Assembly (NCBI GenBank): GCA_964652975.1
Contig: CAZZCN010000004.1
Span: 20,430-84,429 of the forward strand
Length of the DNA: 64,000 nucleotides
DNA from: CAZZCN01 sp964652975
Lineage (GTDB): Bacteria; Bacillota; Clostridia; Saccharofermentanales; UBA5734
Reading direction: 5' to 3'
The first letter of the stretch is position 1. Every line of letters starts with the position of its first letter. Below the pieces are notes generated by a model. The model had not been told where the DNA came from. It made no database searches and saw nothing but the letters and a program-made list of their open reading frames with translations. The position numbers and the translations under genes were made by a program. Positions 36,735-46,026 of the stretch are shown in pieces.

Positions 36735-36820
36735 TAGCAAACTTATTCATGTTATATAATTGTAAATTAAAATGAATAGTTTGCCGAATGCGTTTTAATG
36801 GCACATGTATTATATAACTT
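36735..36820. repeat. Dispersed structured element, copy 2
   Basis: GCAAACT (36738-36744) pairs with AGTTTGC (36779-36785) across 34 bases, followed by CGAATGCGTTTTAATGGCA. It matches 28469-28556 in order and spacing, with differences mostly in loops. It lies about 55 bases upstream of the Nudix gene start. Confidence 0.7.
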
Positions 36821-36876
36821 AATTCAAAACGCTATACTAAAAAGTTATTCGTCTTATGGCGAGAATGGAGGCTGAT

Positions 36877-37308
36877 ATGCTTGTTAGAAATTGTTCAGGC
36901 GGAATTGTGTTTCATGATGACAAGGTACTGGTTCTGAAGAATGACAAGGAAGAGTGGGTTTTTCCTAAAGGCGTCATTAGGACAGGTGATTTTCCTGATA
37001 CTGTTGCCGTAGGAAGAGTTTTTATGGAAGCCGGAGTGGTCGCAGAGATAATCAGTCCAGCAGGTAGAACTAATTACGAGTTCTTTTCCGTTTCCAGGCA
37101 GCGTCCTGTTGCCAATAAAATTGTCTGGTATGTTATGGAGTCGGATAGTGACAAGTGCACTCCGAATGTCGCCCAGAATTTTTCTGATGGTGGATTTTAT
37201 CCGGTTGAGAAGGCACTTGAGATGGTTACATACAGCCAGGACAAGTCTCTGTTAATGCTTTCTTTTCAGAAATACCGTGAGATTATTTCCCAGAGGGACA
37301 GGAAGTAG
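36877..37308 (+). CDS. Nudix-fold protein with degenerate Nudix box
   Basis: From ATG 36877 (GGAGG five bases upstream; an earlier ATG at 36856 has none) the protein is 143 residues. The fold is clear (RNCSGGIVFHDDKVLVLKN, EWVFPKGVI), but where active Nudix enzymes have GX5EX7REUXEEXGU the sequence reads G-VIRTG-D then GRVFMEAGV. The Arg and two of the metal-binding Glu are missing, so catalysis is doubtful. It may bind a nucleotide as a sensor or be inactive. Confidence 0.75.
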   Translation: MLVRNCSGGIVFHDDKVLVLKNDKEEWVFPKGVIRTGDFPDTVAVGRVFMEAGVVAEIISPAGRTNYEFFSVSRQRPVANKIVWYVMESDSDKCTPNVAQNFSDGGFYPVEKALEMVTYSQDKSLLMLSFQKYREIISQRDRK

Positions 37309-37394
37309 AATATCCTAACGATATTTATCGATTTTGACATGCTCTAATAATTATTATAATTATCATGTCTGTTACTTTTATATAAAAAAACCAT

Positions 37395-38060
37395 CTATTT
37401 GTTGAGATTGGATTCCTGTGATTTTTTATAAGAACTTCCGTTATATGATAGAGATGCCTTACCGTTGCTGATATCTGCAACCATAGCTAGTAGGGCATCT
37501 TTTTTGTCGTCTTCACATGATACATCGAAAATAATATGTTCGCCGTATTCCTTGACTTCAATCTCGAAATCAGTGTCAGCCAGGTGTCTTTTTATTTTCT
37601 CAAAATCAGAATAGTCGGTAGTGCATCTGTAATTTGTGCATAGCTTCATTGTTATCGGTTCGGATTTAGCAAGAGCCATTGATGCCGAGGCTGTGTAAGC
37701 TCTGACAAGTCCGCCTGTTCCAAGCAGTGTGCCGCCAAAATAGCGAATTACAATGACTATGGCGTCTTCAATACCGTTTTTACGCAAGACATCTAAAATC
37801 GGCAGACTGGCCGTCCCTGCTGGCTCTCCGTCATCGGAAAATTTGTTTTGAATAGTATTTCCGCCAAGTATCCATGCATAGACATGATGCCGGGCATCGG
37901 GGTATGCCGACTTGGCCTTGGTAATCCATGCTACTGCTTCTTCCTGGGACGATACAGGTGCCACCCAGGCGTGAAAAACAGATTTCTTCTCGGTGATTTC
38001 TGAGATTGCATATTTGGATGGGGTTATGTATGATTTTCGCGAATCATCACTAATCATCAT
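37395..38060 (-). CDS. YigZ/YvyE (IMPACT, UPF0029) family protein
   Basis: The 221-residue protein has the IMPACT N-terminal signature: KKSVFHAWVAPVSSQEEA, DARHHVYAWILG, SDDGEPAGTASLPIL and YFGGTLLGTGGLVRAY, then the DUF1949-type C-terminal domain. The family is conserved and thought to act near the ribosome or in amino acid starvation control. It overlaps the FeoB-associated gene by 11 bases, so it is in the feo operon by position. Confidence 0.88.
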   Translation of the reverse strand: MMISDDSRKSYITPSKYAISEITEKKSVFHAWVAPVSSQEEAVAWITKAKSAYPDARHHVYAWILGGNTIQNKFSDDGEPAGTASLPILDVLRKNGIEDAIVIVIRYFGGTLLGTGGLVRAYTASASMALAKSEPITMKLCTNYRCTTDYSDFEKIKRHLADTDFEIEVKEYGEHIIFDVSCEDDKKDALLAMVADISNGKASLSYNGSSYKKSQESNLNK

Positions 38061-38388
38061 GCTTGTTACAATAAATGGAATTGCATGTGTCTCTCATCGG
38101 GCAGGTCTCCTTTGATTTGCAGTTTGCATTTGGCCTTTTAGCATCATCAGAATTGTGTTTTTTACTGGTCTTCTCGCTGGTCTTGTCGCCGATCTTCTTG
38201 CTGGTCTTTGGCTGGATGTTTTGCTTTGCGTTTTGCTCTGAACAATCTGCATCGCAACTATCACGACTGTCACAACCATCACAGCCGCTGCAGCCTTTTC
38301 CGCGTCTTTTATAAAGATAGAGTGCAACAAGGACTGTTACTATTATAACTAAAACCAATATAGCAATATCATAAATGTTAAATTTCAT
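38050..38388 (-). CDS. FeoB-associated Cys-rich membrane protein
   Basis: The 112-residue protein has one N-terminal membrane helix (IAILVLVIIVTVLVALYLY), a basic patch, and Cys pairs CSGCDGCDSRDSC directly after it. A Lys/Thr/Ser stretch with repeated KTSKK units follows, then a second Cys set CPMRDTCNSIYC. Proteins of this kind follow feoB in many anaerobes. They may handle Fe(II) at the membrane. It is longer than the usual 50-70 residues. Confidence 0.85.
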   Translation of the reverse strand: MKFNIYDIAILVLVIIVTVLVALYLYKRRGKGCSGCDGCDSRDSCDADCSEQNAKQNIQPKTSKKIGDKTSEKTSKKHNSDDAKRPNANCKSKETCPMRDTCNSIYCNKHDD

Positions 38389-38428
38389 TTTTATACCTAC
38401 TCTCTATAACCATTTTTACGACTTCTCG

Positions 38429-38448
38429 TGTGAAAACTTGTTTTCACA
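38429..38448. other. Inverted repeat between feoB and the Cys-rich gene
   Basis: TGTGAAAAC and GTTTTCACA pair around two bases. There is no T-run, so it is a processing or operator-like hairpin rather than a clear terminator. Confidence 0.4.
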
Positions 38449-38451
38449 ATG

Positions 38452-40467
38452 CTACAGACCCAATAATGTCCCTATCTGATATACAAGAAATGCGGCTATC
38501 CATGCGATAGTTGTCTGAAAAAGCATGGTCAATCCCGCCTTCGCAGTTGACCCCATCTCTCTACGTATAGCTGCAAGCGTTGCCACACAAGGCATGTAGA
38601 GCAATGTGAAAATCAGGAAAGAAAATGCTGCCAAAGGCTTGAACATTGTCTGCAAAGATACGTAAAGTGCTGTGTTATCGGATGTTTGTGTCAAAACAGC
38701 AAATGTGCTGACGACAGCTTCTTTGGCTGTAAGCCCTGTTATGAGAGCGGTCGAAGATTTCCAGTCTCCAAATCCAAGCGGAGCGAACACAGGTGCTATA
38801 AGGGAGCCAATCGCAGCAAGAATGCTTTTAGAGCTATCACTGACAATATTAAGCTTCAAATCGAATTTCTGTAAAAACCAAATTGCAATTGTTGCTATGA
38901 AAATTACAGTAAAAGCCCTTCGAACAAAATCCTTCACCTTGTAAAACATGTGTATGAAAACACTCTTTGGGGAAGGGAAGCGGTAAGGCGGCAACTCAAG
39001 AAGGAATGGAGCGGATTCGCCTTTGAAAATTGTTTTCCTCAGTAAAAGACCGGATAATATTGCAACAGCCATACCAGTCAGATATAGAATAATCATTACC
39101 AGAGCCCTGTTAGAAGTGAAAAACGCTGCAGTGAAAAGTGCATAAATAGGGAGCTTGGCGCTGCAGGACATAAACGGGATCAGAATCATTGTCATTTTTC
39201 TGTCACGTTCGCTGGTAAGGGTCCTTGTCGCCATAATCGCAGGGACAGAACATCCAAATCCGATTAACATTGGAACGAAAGACTTTCCCGAGAGACCGAT
39301 CTTGCGTAAAAGCTTGTCCATGATAAAGGCGACCCTTGCCATGTAACCGGTGTCTTCCAGTATTGACAAAAAGAAAAACAGCAACAAGATAGTTGGCAGG
39401 AACGAAAGGACACTACCGACTCCTGCAAACGCACCGTCAATTACAAGCGATTGAATAACATCGTTTACATCAAGGCTGGTCAATCCGTTGTCAACCATAC
39501 CGATTATCCAGTCGATTCCAGTTGTAAACAAATCGCTCAAGGTACTTCCCAAAATTCCGAAAGTAAGATAGAAGATGAGACCCATTACTCCAAGGAAGAT
39601 AGGAATGGCAAAATATTTATGAGTGAGAAGATTGTCGATCCTGCTTGTCCGTATCTGCTCCCTGGTACTGCACACCTTGTGAACCACAACAGAGCAGATT
39701 GATTCGATATACTGATATCTCATATCAGCCAGTGCAGCTTCACGATCGAGGCCCAGGGCGTCTTCCATTTCCTTGCAGATGTGTTCTATAATATCGCGCT
39801 CGCTTTCGCTAAGTGCCAGGTCGTCCATTATTTCCAGGTCGCCTTCGACGATTTTGTCAGATGCAAACCTTACAGGGATCCCTGACAGTACTGCTTTGGG
39901 TTCAATAATATGCGCTATCGAATGGATTGCACGATGAACTTCACCTGTGCAAAAATCATATTTGGTAGGCTTTCTCGAATCACTTACAACATCAATGAGC
40001 CTTTCGGTTAATTCAGTAATTCCTTGGTTCTTGCTAGCAGAAATTGGCACAATATCAATCCCAAGATCTTCCTGGAGCTTTGCAATATCAATCGAATTAC
40101 CGCATGATACGACTTCATCCATCATGTTAAGCGCTATTATCATAGGTATCCCGGCTTCAATGACCTGCAAGGTTAGATAAAGGTTCCTCTCCAGGTTGGT
40201 GGCGTCAATAATGTTAATGACACCGTCAATTTTGCCTTTGATAAGAAAATCCCTTGTTACTATCTCCTCAGAAGAATAAGGGGAGAGGGAGTAAATACCT
40301 GGAAGGTCTACAACTTCGAAATCCTTGTGATTTTTCAGTTCGCCGCTCTTTTTCTCTACTGTGACGCCGGGGAAATTGCCGACATGTTGGTTGCCGCCAG
40401 TCAGTTGATTAAAAAGTGTGGTTTTTCCTGAATTTTGATTGCCTATCAAGGCGATTGTTTTTTTCAC
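38452..40467 (-). CDS. feoB: Ferrous iron transport protein B
   Basis: The 671-residue protein starts with a GTPase domain (G1 GNQNSGKTT, G2 area PGVTVEKK, G3 VDLPGIYSL, G4 NMMD) and a helical GDI region up to about residue 265. The membrane part contains the two Gate motifs (GYMARVAFIMD, GCSVPAIMATR) and LTGLTAKEAVVSTF. It imports Fe(II). The start is GTG 40467, directly after the feoA stop. With feoA and the Cys-rich protein it forms a standard feo operon. Confidence 0.96.
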   Translation of the reverse strand: MKKTIALIGNQNSGKTTLFNQLTGGNQHVGNFPGVTVEKKSGELKNHKDFEVVDLPGIYSLSPYSSEEIVTRDFLIKGKIDGVINIIDATNLERNLYLTLQVIEAGIPMIIALNMMDEVVSCGNSIDIAKLQEDLGIDIVPISASKNQGITELTERLIDVVSDSRKPTKYDFCTGEVHRAIHSIAHIIEPKAVLSGIPVRFASDKIVEGDLEIMDDLALSESERDIIEHICKEMEDALGLDREAALADMRYQYIESICSVVVHKVCSTREQIRTSRIDNLLTHKYFAIPIFLGVMGLIFYLTFGILGSTLSDLFTTGIDWIIGMVDNGLTSLDVNDVIQSLVIDGAFAGVGSVLSFLPTILLLFFFLSILEDTGYMARVAFIMDKLLRKIGLSGKSFVPMLIGFGCSVPAIMATRTLTSERDRKMTMILIPFMSCSAKLPIYALFTAAFFTSNRALVMIILYLTGMAVAILSGLLLRKTIFKGESAPFLLELPPYRFPSPKSVFIHMFYKVKDFVRRAFTVIFIATIAIWFLQKFDLKLNIVSDSSKSILAAIGSLIAPVFAPLGFGDWKSSTALITGLTAKEAVVSTFAVLTQTSDNTALYVSLQTMFKPLAAFSFLIFTLLYMPCVATLAAIRREMGSTAKAGLTMLFQTTIAWIAAFLVYQIGTLLGL

Positions 40468-40695
40468 TTAAATATCCTCGTCGACTTCAATTCTAGCCGC
40501 GTCTTCCTTGCGTAAAGTGAGTTCGTATCCTCTAAGGGATAGAACCAGAGGGTCTCCCATCGGGGCCTTTTTTACAAGCTTGATACGTGTTCTAGGCGTA
40601 ATGCCCATATCTAACAGCCGCCTTCTTAGAACGGTAGTGCCGCCAACTGTTTTGACAGTAACGGATTTGTCTGACCGGATATCTTCGAGTGTCAT
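40468..40695 (-). CDS. feoA: Ferrous iron transport protein A
   Basis: The 75-residue SH3-like protein (VGGTTVLRRRLLDMGITPRTRIKLVKKAPMGDPLVL... in two parts, ending RKEDAARIEV) is the usual FeoA partner that aids FeoB. It abuts feoB without spacing. The site AAGGAGAT lies before its ATG. Confidence 0.93.
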   Translation of the reverse strand: MTLEDIRSDKSVTVKTVGGTTVLRRRLLDMGITPRTRIKLVKKAPMGDPLVLSLRGYELTLRKEDAARIEVDEDI

Positions 40696-40870
40696 GGATT
40701 ATCTCCTTGCAGTTAATATAACAATATTATCGAACAGGCTAGGCTTTATATATAGATGGATTTTAAGGTTGTAATAATGTTAGCCATTACTAACATTATA
40801 TGGGATGCTTATGAAAAAGTCAAGCCTGGAATTTATGAAAATATGTCAAAAAATTTTCCTCGTTAACATC

Positions 40871-41060
40871 CAATTAAGAAGAAAACGCACAATCAAACGG
40901 CAAGAAATGTACAATCGACATAGGAGAAAACCTACCACATAACGGCAAGAAAGTTACGAACAACATAGGAGAAAACCTACCACATAACGGCAAGAAAGTT
41001 ACGATCGACATAGGGGAAAACGCACAATCAAACGACAAGAAATTTATAATCAACCAGCAA
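40871..41060. repeat. 45-bp tandem repeat upstream of rubrerythrin
   Basis: Units recur every 45 bases with the marker AACG(G/A)CAAGAAA at 40896, 40941, 40986 and 41031, separated by ACATAGG(A/G)GAAAAC. The two middle units are nearly identical. The minus strand keeps an open frame because 45 is a multiple of three; I do not regard it as a gene. Confidence 0.88.
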
Positions 41061-41233
41061 CAAAAAATTATAGCCACCAAAAATTAAAACATAATGAAAA
41101 CAGTAACCTCTGATACCTTGACACTCATGCTATTAAGTTTATAATTATGAACAAGCCAATAACAATCGTTTTAAGGCTCAAAGCTAAGTATTATATAAGT
41201 TATGAACAAAATAAAAATTAAAGGAGAGAAATT

Positions 41234-41773
41234 ATGAGTGATTTAAAAGGAACAAAGACATTAGCTAATTTGGAGGCTGCATTTGCAGGAGAGTCCCAGG
41301 CACGTAATAAGTACACATATTTTGCCAGTGCTGCAAAGAAAGAGGGATATGAGCAGATTGCATCAATTTTTGAAGAGACAGCCAATAATGAGAAGGAGCA
41401 CGCCAAAATCTGGTTCAAGCTCATTCACGATGGTGTAGGCTCGACACTTGAGAACTTGACAGCAGCGGCTTCCGGCGAAAACTACGAGTGGACCGAAATG
41501 TATCCGGGATTTGCAAAGGACGCCAAGGAAGAAGGATTTGACTCTATTGCACGTCTATTTGAACTTGTAGCTGAGATTGAGAAGACTCATGACGAGCGAT
41601 ACAAGAAATTGTTTGCCAATGTAAAGGATTGTCTTGTATTCGAAAAGGAAGACATGCAGGTATGGTATTGCTCTAATTGCGGACACCTCCATGTTGGTAA
41701 GATAGCTCCTAAGGTTTGCCCCGTATGTACACATCCTCAAGCCCATTTCGAGATCAGAGCAACTAATTATTAA
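41234..41773 (+). CDS. Rubrerythrin
   Basis: The 179-residue protein has a di-iron four-helix domain (Glu ligands in [42 protein letters not shown]) and a C-terminal rubredoxin domain with [10 protein letters not shown] and CPVCTHPQ. It reduces peroxide in anaerobes. Start ATG 41234 follows AAAGGAGAG. A TTATAATTAT sequence upstream at about 41137 resembles half of a Per box but is not complete, so PerR control is only a guess. Confidence 0.95.
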   Translation: MSDLKGTKTLANLEAAFAGESQARNKYTYFASAAKKEGYEQIASIFEETANNEKEHAKIWFKLIHDGVGSTLENLTAAASGENYEWTEMYPGFAKDAKEEGFDSIARLFELVAEIEKTHDERYKKLFANVKDCLVFEKEDMQVWYCSNCGHLHVGKIAPKVCPVCTHPQAHFEIRATNY

Positions 41774-41898
41774 TATCAATGACAGCTATATGAATGGTTA
41801 GCCAGGATAAGAGAACTTATCGAAAGAGTTCAGAAAAATAAGAGGCGATCCGTTTAGCGGAATAGCGATAGTTCGTAATAATGAATAAATAAATTTCA

Positions 41899-41933
41899 AA
41901 ATCCTTCCTGTATTTTTATGGGGAGGATTTTTT
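41899..41933. terminator. Terminator after rubrerythrin
   Basis: AAATCCTTCC pairs with GGGAGGATTT around a ten-base loop with a T-run. It lies between convergent genes. Confidence 0.75.
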
Positions 41934-41949
41934 AGCGTGTGAAAACTTT

Positions 41950-43569
41950 CTAAACTCTTCCTGCCGATTCTCCGGCAAGAAATCCTGTGGAGAATGCGAA
42001 TTGAAGATTGTATCCGCCTGTGATACCGTCTATATCGATAATTTCTCCAGCAAAATAAAGTCCGCTTACAAGCTTTGATTCCATTGTCTTGGGATTTATC
42101 TCACTTGTTGCAACTCCACCTGCTGTGACCATCGCTTTATCGTACCCCTGGCTCGTTGTTACAGGAATTGAAAAAGACTTTATACTTTGAAGCAACTTTT
42201 TCCGTTGACCCTTTGTTACATCGCTGCATGGTATTTCTGAATTGAGCCCGCAAAGTTTTATTAAAACACCTGCAAATGAAACGGGTAATCCAAGAGATTT
42301 GCTTAATGCTGTTTTAAGCTCTTTTTTTGGATTTGACGATAATATTTCTATAATCTCACGGTCGAGGGATTCCATGGATTTATTTTGGAAAAGGTCTATT
42401 TGGAGACTGTACGATTTGGGATTATCTTGTAGACTCTTAGATTTGTGATTATCTTGTAGACTCTTAGATTTATGATTATCTTGCAGACTTTGCGATTCTT
42501 GGATTTTTGAACCCGATATGCTGTTATGGTTATGATTGCCGCTATTTGATGAAGATGGCGTAAAATCTGTGCCGGCAAGGGAGAGATATCTTGATAGATT
42601 AAGAATGCACGGACCGGACAGACCGGTGTGGGTGAAAAGAACATCTCCTGTCTGCACAGCAACTGATGTATTATGCTCAGAATTAACCAAAGTGACCTTC
42701 ACATCACGCAAACTTACACCGCTTAACTCTGATAGCAAACTGTTATCTGTCTTTATACCTGCCAAAGCTGGCCTGGTACTGATTATCTTGTGATCAAACG
42801 ATCGTGCCAACGAGTATCCGTCACCAGTACTTCCTGTTATCGGATAAGAAAGTCCGCCTGTTGCGATGATTAACTTGTCGCAGTAAAACTCCTTGCCTTC
42901 AGTTGATATTTTAAACTTTCTGATTTTGATATATTTGCCAGTGTTTGACAAAATGTTATTTCGAAATGAATTTGTATCAGTATAAGTAGCAGACTTAATG
43001 CTTTGTTCGGTATTCTTATTTGTTGAGTTAGAAGTAGTTGAAGTTGTAGTTGGAGTGTTAATTAAATCCACATTAGATTCATTAATTTCAATTTTCATTA
43101 CCCTGCTGCTTGAAATGATCTCGACACCTTGATTTTTGCAAAATGTCAAAAGTGCATTCAATACTGTATCCGCTCTCTCGGTCTCCGGGAAAATTTTAAA
43201 ATTATCAACAGTTATGAATGATAGTCCGTATTTACCAAAAAATTCAAGCAGGCTACTCGATGAGAACCTAGTCAATGCAGGATAAAGGAATTTCTTGTTT
43301 TCAAAAAACCCGTCAAGAAAATCCTGCAAATTAAGTGTATTGGTTATGTTGCATTTTCCTGAGCCTGTTATGAGAAGCTTTCTGCCGCAGCTTTCATTTT
43401 TCTCTATAAGCAAAACTCTGGCACCTTGACTGGCTGCCATGCCTGCCGCCATGAGACCTGCCGGTCCACCGCCGACCACTCCGACGACCAAGTCTGTGGA
43501 GGGCCTACCTCCACCGACAACGCCGACAGCTATGTCGTCAGTTCTATTAAATTGGTTTTCGAAACTCAT
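41950..43569 (-). CDS. BaiN/HI0933 family NAD(P)/FAD-dependent oxidoreductase
   Basis: The 539-residue flavoprotein has the FAD-binding GGGPAGLMAA near residue 35, LITGSGKCNITN, TGGLSYPITGSTGDGY and the closing GEIIDIDGITGGYNLQFAFSTG, all typical. It is about 120 residues longer than usual. Extra segments are an N-terminal duplication of VGVVGGG, a Ser/Thr/Asn-rich loop (about 43000-43075) and a decapeptide repeat SLQDNHKSK (42405-42500). The physiological substrate of this family is unclear; some reduce steroid C=C bonds. Confidence 0.88.
   Translation of the reverse strand: MSFENQFNRTDDIAVGVVGGGRPSTDLVVGVVGGGPAGLMAAGMAASQGARVLLIEKNESCGRKLLITGSGKCNITNTLNLQDFLDGFFENKKFLYPALTRFSSSSLLEFFGKYGLSFITVDNFKIFPETERADTVLNALLTFCKNQGVEIISSSRVMKIEINESNVDLINTPTTTSTTSNSTNKNTEQSIKSATYTDTNSFRNNILSNTGKYIKIRKFKISTEGKEFYCDKLIIATGGLSYPITGSTGDGYSLARSFDHKIISTRPALAGIKTDNSLLSELSGVSLRDVKVTLVNSEHNTSVAVQTGDVLFTHTGLSGPCILNLSRYLSLAGTDFTPSSSNSGNHNHNSISGSKIQESQSLQDNHKSKSLQDNHKSKSLQDNPKSYSLQIDLFQNKSMESLDREIIEILSSNPKKELKTALSKSLGLPVSFAGVLIKLCGLNSEIPCSDVTKGQRKKLLQSIKSFSIPVTTSQGYDKAMVTAGGVATSEINPKTMESKLVSGLYFAGEIIDIDGITGGYNLQFAFSTGFLAGESAGRV
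42405..42500 (-). repeat. 30-bp in-frame tandem repeat inside the flavoprotein
   Basis: Three to four units encode KSKSLQDNHK variants. They are inserted between the two halves of the HI0933 domain without breaking the frame. Confidence 0.88.
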
Positions 43570-43654
43570 ACGGAAGCTGCTCCTCTGTTGATATAAGTCA
43601 ATGAAGATACTTTTTTAATTTCAATTTCAATTGCAATTGCTAATGCATTAATAA

Positions 43655-45904
43655 CTAACTACCCAAAATCCGTCGCTCCATCCGATACTCGACAAAAGCA
43701 TCAAGACTTCTGATGGCCGCATGTATATTTGAATATACAGGAATTCCATGTTCCTCCAGATATGCGACAAGATGCTGATAATGACTACCAGAATTTACAG
43801 AAACAACGATAGGCTTGTCTGTCTTCGATGCAAGTTCGCAGAGAAGTACAACAACCGCGTCCGGATCACGATAATCGCTCTCCACAGTCTTCAGATTCTC
43901 AATATGCGGAACAATAGCAACAAATAGACAGTCTACGTTTTCGTCCTGGATAACCGCTTCGACGAAACTGGCGTATAGCGTGTCACCCGTCATTGGTGTG
44001 ACATCAAGAAAAGATGTGTTGATGTTGACCAGACCGTGTGACTGTGAATTCAAGAGGCTTATCTTTGATATCGTATCATCTGAAAGTGTCGTCTGCTCAA
44101 TGTAATGAAGAGTGTCCGCTCCCATGGTGGCGTCAAGGCCGGCATTGACAACGCCTGCAACTCTTTTGCCTGAGACTTTCTTATCGCAAAGGAGTGCAAA
44201 AGCTTTAGTATAGTTATAGAAATCTTCAAGATCTTCGGTAAGAACACACCCTGACTGCTCACAAGCCGCCTTGAATACATCATAGCTACCAGACATGGAT
44301 GCAGTATGCGAAGCCGCGGCGATAGCACCTGCCTGGGTGCGTCCTGATTTGTATACAATAATCGGCTTCCTGCTTTTTCCTGCCAGATCAAAGAACTGAC
44401 GACCCTCGCCGGGACTGATGCCTTCTATATAAAGCGCCATGACATCAATGGAATTCTCATTTTCGAAATAAGCCATAAGATCTGGGATGTTGACGTCTGA
44501 TTTGTTGCCAAAACTGACTATTGTACGGATTATATGCGAATGCTGAGCGCGTTCAATTGTTGTAATACCCATTGCACCGCTCTGGGTGAAAAGTGCGGTA
44601 TTACTCCGCTCGGTATACGGTATCTGCAAACGGCTCTCGTCAATAAACAGGGTGTTGACTCCGAGATTTGCCCCATCAGGAGCCTGAAAAACCCCCATGC
44701 AGTTCGGACCGATAAGCCGGACCCCTTTGCTGCGCTTTTGGGTTGCTGCTATAAACCCTGAATAATCCAGTTCCGGTGGGATTCCTGATATTAGTATAAC
44801 AGCCTTGTCGTCAGGGACCGACTCTAGAAATTTCAAAGTGTTCTTGGCAGGGGCGGCATAGATAACAAGGTCATAATCCCCCGGTATCTCTGAAAGGTTC
44901 TTATATAAAGTATACGTTTTTCCTGCAATTTCCGCCTCTCCACCTTTAGGGTTGACACAGTAAATATCAGTACGCCCCATATCGATAAAAAGAGTGAGGA
45001 TGACTCTTGCCATAGAATACTTTTCGGCAACAGAAGACACACCCAGGATTGCAACTCCGCGTGGCTTGAAAAAGGCGCCGAGATTCGAAGTGTTTGCCAT
45101 TGTAGTATATTGCCCCTGGGTTTTTGCTTCTTCAAATTCTGCATAACCGTCGATTGCAAGGAACCTGCCATCTTCGCTGAAGACAAGAGGATTTATATCG
45201 AGTACGTTGATGTGGAATCGTGGCGACCGTGGTGACATGAAGGAATAATTGTGTCCAAGGTGGCTGATTGTAGATAGGGCAACAGCCAATTTGTCCAGAT
45301 ACTCGGGATGTCCGGCTTCTTCATACTTATGCCTTATCTTGAGATTGCCGGTAATATTCGATGCGTCCTCGTAGGAAATCGGTGCAATGCATAGATTAGC
45401 GGCGTCATAGTATTTAGCGAAAAATTCCGCATCGTCTCCACCCTTGGTCAATGTGACAACAGCTCCAAAGGCCGGATCCTCTTTAAGTCCGATCATGATC
45501 TCACTTCCAATAGCCTGTGTGAACTTTACGAACTCGATTATAAGAAAACCATCAATTCGGGGTTTATCGTCTTCTGAAAAATGCGAAAGGACCTCATCCT
45601 TCATGCTTGTCAAAACATACTTGACAAAAAGCGGGTCGGAATTAGCGACCTTCTTAACTCCACCGTAGCGCTGGTTGTGGGCCATGTCCCTCGACACCGT
45701 CTTTAAAATCAGAAAGGGGGTTGAAAATCCAGCTATCATTTTGGCATTGACCTCGCTGATATCCCTTATAAAAACATATTCTGGAACACTAATGCCAATG
45801 CTTGTCAACACCCCGTAAACCTCGTGCTCATAAAGTGTCTGCCTTCCATCGGTATAGGCATCAAGCAGTATTTTATCAATCTCATTAAAAGATTCAATTT
45901 CCAT
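43655..45904 (-). CDS. Acetate-CoA ligase (ADP-forming)-type acyl-CoA synthetase
   Basis: The 749-residue protein has an ATP-grasp domain first (residues about 1-245, with MAHNQRYGGVKKV and HINVLDINPLVF) and then the CoA-binding and succinyl-CoA-ligase-like domains (FFKPRGVAILGVS at about 285, LIGPNCMGVF, TQSGAMGITTIE, IAAASHTASMSGSYDVF). Order beta-alpha is reversed from many single-chain enzymes (alpha-beta). It would make ATP from acyl-CoA, as in fermenting anaerobes. The substrate is not evident. Start ATG 45904 follows CGGAGGATTTT. Confidence 0.85.
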   Translation of the reverse strand: MEIESFNEIDKILLDAYTDGRQTLYEHEVYGVLTSIGISVPEYVFIRDISEVNAKMIAGFSTPFLILKTVSRDMAHNQRYGGVKKVANSDPLFVKYVLTSMKDEVLSHFSEDDKPRIDGFLIIEFVKFTQAIGSEIMIGLKEDPAFGAVVTLTKGGDDAEFFAKYYDAANLCIAPISYEDASNITGNLKIRHKYEEAGHPEYLDKLAVALSTISHLGHNYSFMSPRSPRFHINVLDINPLVFSEDGRFLAIDGYAEFEEAKTQGQYTTMANTSNLGAFFKPRGVAILGVSSVAEKYSMARVILTLFIDMGRTDIYCVNPKGGEAEIAGKTYTLYKNLSEIPGDYDLVIYAAPAKNTLKFLESVPDDKAVILISGIPPELDYSGFIAATQKRSKGVRLIGPNCMGVFQAPDGANLGVNTLFIDESRLQIPYTERSNTALFTQSGAMGITTIERAQHSHIIRTIVSFGNKSDVNIPDLMAYFENENSIDVMALYIEGISPGEGRQFFDLAGKSRKPIIVYKSGRTQAGAIAAASHTASMSGSYDVFKAACEQSGCVLTEDLEDFYNYTKAFALLCDKKVSGKRVAGVVNAGLDATMGADTLHYIEQTTLSDDTISKISLLNSQSHGLVNINTSFLDVTPMTGDTLYASFVEAVIQDENVDCLFVAIVPHIENLKTVESDYRDPDAVVVLLCELASKTDKPIVVSVNSGSHYQHLVAYLEEHGIPVYSNIHAAIRSLDAFVEYRMERRILGS

Positions 45905-45970
45905 AAAATCCTCCGAAATTTCGTTTTGTCAATAATTAGAATTATACCACAAAAAAAAGGTGCTGACATT

Positions 45971-46026
45971 TCTCTCCACCAAACAAAAAGAGTGCTGAAA
46001 GCACTCTTTTTGTTTGGCGGAGAGAA
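45971..46026. other. Long near-perfect inverted repeat running into tRNA-Ser
   Basis: TCTCTCC-A-CC plus 16 bases pair with 16 bases plus GG-C-GGAGAGA around a GAA loop, with one A-C mismatch. The inner 18 pairs (45979-45996 with 46000-46017) act as a terminator for the tRNA on the minus strand. The outer seven reach into the tRNA 3' acceptor strand. Confidence 0.8.

Noticed and set aside
40874..41080. 68-residue minus-strand ORF with 15-residue repeats
   Set aside because: It arises because the 45-bp repeat is a multiple of three; no start site, no conserved feature.
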